The notes below the pieces were generated by a model. It saw only the letters and a program-made list of their open reading frames with translations. It did not search any database and was not told where the DNA came from. Of a stretch of 64,000 nucleotides of DNA, positions 61,283-64,000 are shown in pieces. The stretch covers positions 1 to 64,000 of the forward strand of contig WVSO01000012.1 in the NCBI GenBank assembly GCA_015689745.1, in the 5' to 3' direction. The position numbers and the translations under genes are program-made. Origin of the DNA: Rhodobacterales bacterium HKCCSP123 (lineage in GTDB: Bacteria; Pseudomonadota; Alphaproteobacteria; Rhodobacterales; Rhodobacteraceae). Numbering within the stretch: the first letter of the stretch is position 1; every line of letters begins with the position of its first letter.

Positions 61283-62349
61283 GGGCGGGGTCCGAAACTG
61301 CCCAGGATTTCTTCCTCGCAGGCCAGCGCCTCGGCCTCCATCGGGGCGCGGCCCGGCCCGCTGTCGGCGGCGGTATCGGTCTTTCCCGATACCTCGGGCA
61401 GGCCGGCGAAGAATTGCGTCATGACATGGTCGATCCCGGACCGGTTCACGCCGCGCAGGTCAGGCTCGAAGAAGTTCGCGCGGTAGGGCGGTGCCGAGAT
61501 GATCTCGTAGGACGGGAAATAGGCGACATGCTTGAGGTCGCGCGCCACCTGGCCCGCGACGGCGCGCAGGATCGCCTTTGAGCCGCTGCTGGCCACCAGC
61601 ACGTGCTCACCCGACGCCGTCGCGGCGAGCGGGACCGGCGAGACGGTCAGGATGACCCTCGGGCCACGGCCGTTGCGGGCGGCGCGGATCTTCTCGATCG
61701 CCTGCGCCAGATCGCGATGCACCGAAGGATAGTCCCCGTTCCGGAAGACATGCCGGTCGGGGTCGAAGCGGCCTGCAAGGGTGCCGGGACAGACGGGAAA
61801 TTCCACGCCGAGCCCCGTGTCGTGCCAGCTTTCCGTCAGGCCAAGGGTGAAGACGAGCACGTTGCAGGCGAGGATCGAGCGCCGGAAGGCCTCGAGCGTG
61901 CCCCGGCGCGAGGCCAGCATCTCCTGCGGAGAGGCGAAGCCGCCGGGTTCCACGGCGGGGCGGAACGGATCGTGCACGCGCCCGTCCTGCTCCCAGGACA
62001 GATCGGGGGGCGTCCGTTCCGCGGTTGCCCAGTCGACCCACTGGTGCAGGAGCGACGCGGTGTAGATGTTGCCGGTCCGGGCCGAGAAGACACCGAAGTT
62101 GAGAAGCCGCGCCGTCTCGGGGGCGAGGCCCTCGGGCGCCGGCTCCTCGTCATGCCAGCAATAGCCCCGTGCCGTCAGGGCCCGGCTGAAATGCTGGGCG
62201 AAACAGGAACCGTAGGTGACGATCCGGTCGCGCGGCGTGATCTGGAAGGGCGACCCCCATAGCCCGGAGATGTCCAGCATGTGCGGCGCGGCGACCGCCG
62301 GCGACCAGAATGCCCGCTTCGGAAGGTGGGTATAGGGGTGATCCGCCAT
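61279..62349 (-). CDS. GSCFA domain-containing protein
   Basis: A 356-residue protein of the GSCFA family: the namesake ITPRDRIVTYGSCFAQHFSRAL lies at ~45-66, followed by NFGVFSARTGNIYTASLLHQWVDW and VFTLGLTESWHD (~170-181). VILTVSPVPLAATASGEHV and AYFPSYEIISA near the end carry the likely catalytic residues. GSCFA proteins are SGNH-like putative hydrolases associated with polysaccharide synthesis in several phyla. GGAGGG six bases upstream fixes the ATG at 62349. First gene of a two-gene operon with the SGNH-like protein. Confidence 0.85.
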   Translation of the reverse strand: MADHPYTHLPKRAFWSPAVAAPHMLDISGLWGSPFQITPRDRIVTYGSCFAQHFSRALTARGYCWHDEEPAPEGLAPETARLLNFGVFSARTGNIYTASLLHQWVDWATAERTPPDLSWEQDGRVHDPFRPAVEPGGFASPQEMLASRRGTLEAFRRSILACNVLVFTLGLTESWHDTGLGVEFPVCPGTLAGRFDPDRHVFRNGDYPSVHRDLAQAIEKIRAARNGRGPRVILTVSPVPLAATASGEHVLVASSGSKAILRAVAGQVARDLKHVAYFPSYEIISAPPYRANFFEPDLRGVNRSGIDHVMTQFFAGLPEVSGKTDTAADSGPGRAPMEAEALACEEEILGSFGPRP

Positions 62350-62445
62350 GATTCCCTCCGCCCTCTGCGTCACGCTGGATACGCGCGTGGTGTCACTGAA
62401 CCGAACTCTCCTGTCCCCCTTCTAACCGCTATGGGCGTTGGTCTT

Positions 62446-62460
62446 CCAGATGCGATCTGG
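62446..62460. other. Inverted repeat upstream of the GSCFA gene
   Basis: CCAGAT-GCG-ATCTGG, a 6-bp inverted repeat about 97 bp upstream of the GSCFA start, in the gap between tsf terminator and GSCFA. Possible operator; no clear promoter hexamers were found. Confidence 0.3.
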
Positions 62461-62484
62461 ACCCGGCGGTCGGCCGCCCCCGGA

Positions 62485-62517
62485 AACGAAAAGGGGCAGA
62501 GGGTGACCCCCTGCCCC
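62485..62517 (-). terminator. Intrinsic terminator after tsf
   Basis: On the minus strand the hairpin GGGGCAG / CTGCCCC (outer stem, 62517-62511 / 62499-62493), with an inner GGGGTCACCC-type extension, is followed by TTTTCGTTT. It lies 26 bp beyond the tsf stop. Confidence 0.85.
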
Positions 62518-62542
62518 GGTTTCCTGCCGATGTCGGAGGGTC

Positions 62543-63418
62543 TCAGCCCTGGGCGGCCTTGGCCACTTCCTCGGCGAAGTTCTCTTCCTTCTTCTCGATG
62601 CCCTCGCCGACCTCGAGCCGGACGAAGCCGGTGATCTCGGCGCCCGCTTCCTTGGCGGCGGCACCGACGGTCAGGTCGGGGTTGATGACGAAGGCCTGGT
62701 TCACGAGGGTGATCTCGGAGAGGAACTTCTTCATCCGGCCATCGATCATCTTCTCGATGACGGCCTCGGGCTTGCCGCTTTCGCGGGCGATGTCGATCTG
62801 GACCTGGCGCTCCTTCTCGACCAGCTCGGGATCGACGGCGGCCTCGTCCAGCGCGGCGGGGTTCACGGCGGCGACATGCATCGCGACCTGCTTGGCGAAG
62901 GCCTCGTCGCCGCCCTTCAGCGCGACCAGCACGCCGATCTTGCCCATGCCGTCGGCAGCCGAGTTGTGGATGTAGGCGGCAACGGTGTCGCCCTCGATCG
63001 TGGCCATGCGGCGCACGCCCATGTTCTCGCCGATGGTGGCGATCTTGTCGGTCAGCGTGTCGGCGACGGTCTTTCCGCCGAGGTCGGCCGCGAGCAGCGC
63101 CTCGAGGTCACCCGCGCCGAGCGCGGCTTTCGCGATCCCGGCGACCATGCCCTGGAACTCGGCGTTCTTCGCGACGAAGTCGGTTTCCGAGTTCACCTCG
63201 ACGGCCACGCCCTTGCCGCCCGAAACGGCGACGGCGACGAGGCCCTCGGCGGCGGTGCGGCCCGATTTCTTGGCGGCCTTGGCCAGGCCCTTGGTGCGCA
63301 GCCAGTCGACGGCGGCTTCGAAATCGCCGTCGGTCTCGGTCAGCGCCTTCTTGGCGTCCATCATGCCTGCGCCGGTCGCGTCGCGCAGTTCCTTCACCTG
63401 TGCAGCGGTGATTGCCAT
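62543..63418 (-). CDS. tsf: Translation elongation factor Ts
   Basis: Guanine-nucleotide exchange factor for EF-Tu, 291 residues. The N-terminal UBA-like module is [39 protein letters not shown]; the core binding motif is [13 protein letters not shown] (~75-88, the TDFV motif contacting EF-Tu). The C-terminal module includes [12 protein letters not shown]-like text ([15 protein letters not shown]). Start ATG 63418. It is downstream of rpsB in the conserved rpsB-tsf order with a 75-bp gap and ends at a strong terminator. Confidence 0.97.
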   Translation of the reverse strand: MAITAAQVKELRDATGAGMMDAKKALTETDGDFEAAVDWLRTKGLAKAAKKSGRTAAEGLVAVAVSGGKGVAVEVNSETDFVAKNAEFQGMVAGIAKAALGAGDLEALLAADLGGKTVADTLTDKIATIGENMGVRRMATIEGDTVAAYIHNSAADGMGKIGVLVALKGGDEAFAKQVAMHVAAVNPAALDEAAVDPELVEKERQVQIDIARESGKPEAVIEKMIDGRMKKFLSEITLVNQAFVINPDLTVGAAAKEAGAEITGFVRLEVGEGIEKKEENFAEEVAKAAQG

Positions 63419-63493
63419 GTGCGTCTCTCCTGAATCATCGGATTGGCGCGCGGGTGATGCCCCGCGCGCATGTCATTTGCGTGACGACGGGCC

Positions 63494-64000
63494 TCAGCCC
63501 TCGGCGCCTTCCTCGGCGGGGGCATCGGCCTCGGCGGCGAGCGCCTCTTCCAGGTTGCCCTCTTCCAGCGCGCCCAGGTCGACGCCGGCGGTCTCGAGCT
63601 GCGCGCTCATGCCGTCGAGCGCGGCGCGGCTGACGAGATCGCAGTAGAGCGCGATGGCGCGGGCCGCGTCGTCATTGCCGGGGATGATGTAATCCACACC
63701 CTCGGGCGAGCAGTTGGTGTCGACCACGGCCACGACCGGGATGCCCAGCTTCTTGGCTTCCAGGATGGCGAGGTCTTCCTTGTTCACGTCGATCACGAAG
63801 ATCAGGTCGGGAAGGCCGCCCATCTCGCGGATGCCGCCCAGCGAGGCCTGCAGCTTCGCCTGGTCACGCTCCATCCCGAGGCGTTCCTTCTTGGTCAGCC
63901 CCTCGAGGCCCTGGGCGAACTGCTCGTCGATCTGCTTGAGGCGGCTGATCGAGTTCGACACGGTCTTCCAGTTGGTGAGCGTGCCGCCCAGCCAGCGGTG
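63494..64000 (-). CDS. rpsB: 30S ribosomal protein S2 (5' part outside window)
   Basis: The C-terminal 168 residues of S2 are visible; the gene runs off the right edge. Recognisable blocks are [21 protein letters not shown] at the visible start, [75 protein letters not shown]. The acidic Ala/Glu-rich tail (~35 residues) is typical of alphaproteobacterial S2. It is followed by tsf on the same strand. Confidence 0.97.
   Translation of the reverse strand, partial: HRWLGGTLTNWKTVSNSISRLKQIDEQFAQGLEGLTKKERLGMERDQAKLQASLGGIREMGGLPDLIFVIDVNKEDLAILEAKKLGIPVVAVVDTNCSPEGVDYIIPGNDDAARAIALYCDLVSRAALDGMSAQLETAGVDLGALEEGNLEEALAAEADAPAEEGAEG

Overview
The window is a GC-rich chromosomal segment of an alphaproteobacterium, almost certainly a member of the Rhodobacteraceae (Roseobacter/Rhodobacter group). 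The evidence is the gene neighbourhoods: purL-bolA-grxD, rpmA-GNAT-obgE-proB-proA, a holin/N-acetylmuramidase pair like that used for gene-transfer-agent release, a urate hydroxylase PuuD next to allantoicase, an L21 protein with a helix-hairpin-helix tail, and an LsrB/VtlR-type LysR regulator. No insertion sequences, CRISPR arrays or intact prophage were found. The species cannot be named from sequence reading alone.

Layout. 1-4136 (+): end of modC, cytochrome c maturation genes ccmF and ccmH, and a PaaG-like enoyl-CoA isomerase. 4268-10294 (-): a complete branched-chain amino acid type ABC transporter (livJ-G-F-H-M) with two small secreted Cys-patterned paralogues inserted between livF and livH. 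10482-14764: purine catabolism (allantoicase divergent from membrane urate hydroxylase) followed by an HpcH-type aldolase and a mutarotase-like protein. 14769-19722: a YaiI family gene, der, then on the minus strand purL, bolA and grxD. 19783-24984: a GNAT enzyme, a candidate small RNA, an LsrB/VtlR-like LysR regulator and a divergent fused indolepyruvate ferredoxin oxidoreductase. 25223-26379: the endolysin/holin cassette behind a near-perfect CtrA box. 26331-41246: an accessory carboxylate-catabolism region with a tripartite tricarboxylate transporter, two FCD-type GntR regulators that share the same operator sequence, an SDR lacking catalytic Ser and Tyr, an Ldh-type dehydrogenase, a class V transaminase, a thioesterase, an enoyl-CoA hydratase, a CaiB-type CoA transferase and malonyl-CoA synthase. 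41263-48382: tRNA-Ser(CGA), a DUF2059 protein, rplU-rpmA with a structured leader, a GNAT enzyme, obgE, proB and proA. 48493-57789: a Cys/Met-metabolism PLP enzyme, then the whole phosphate regulon phoR-pstSCAB-phoU-phoB behind a triple PHO box. 57774-64000: an amidohydrolase, aroQ coupled to a LuxR solo, a GSCFA/SGNH pair, and tsf with the 3' part of rpsB.

How the parts work together. Most of the window is housekeeping with typical operon overlaps (many ATGA junctions). The most novel-looking signals are regulatory or accessory: (i) an about 80-nt putative trans-acting sRNA with promoter, 5' hairpin, exposed CCUCCC segment and intrinsic terminator, directly downstream of a regulator whose rhizobial relatives control AbcR sRNAs; (ii) tandem Cys-patterned secreted proteins inside the liv operon; (iii) two catabolic blocks linked by a common TTGTTGACAA operator; (iv) a dispersed 22-bp element found in four intergenic sites; and (v) CtrA control of a gene-transfer-agent-type lysis cassette. 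All functional assignments rest on reading motifs and recalled family features; no database searches were run.
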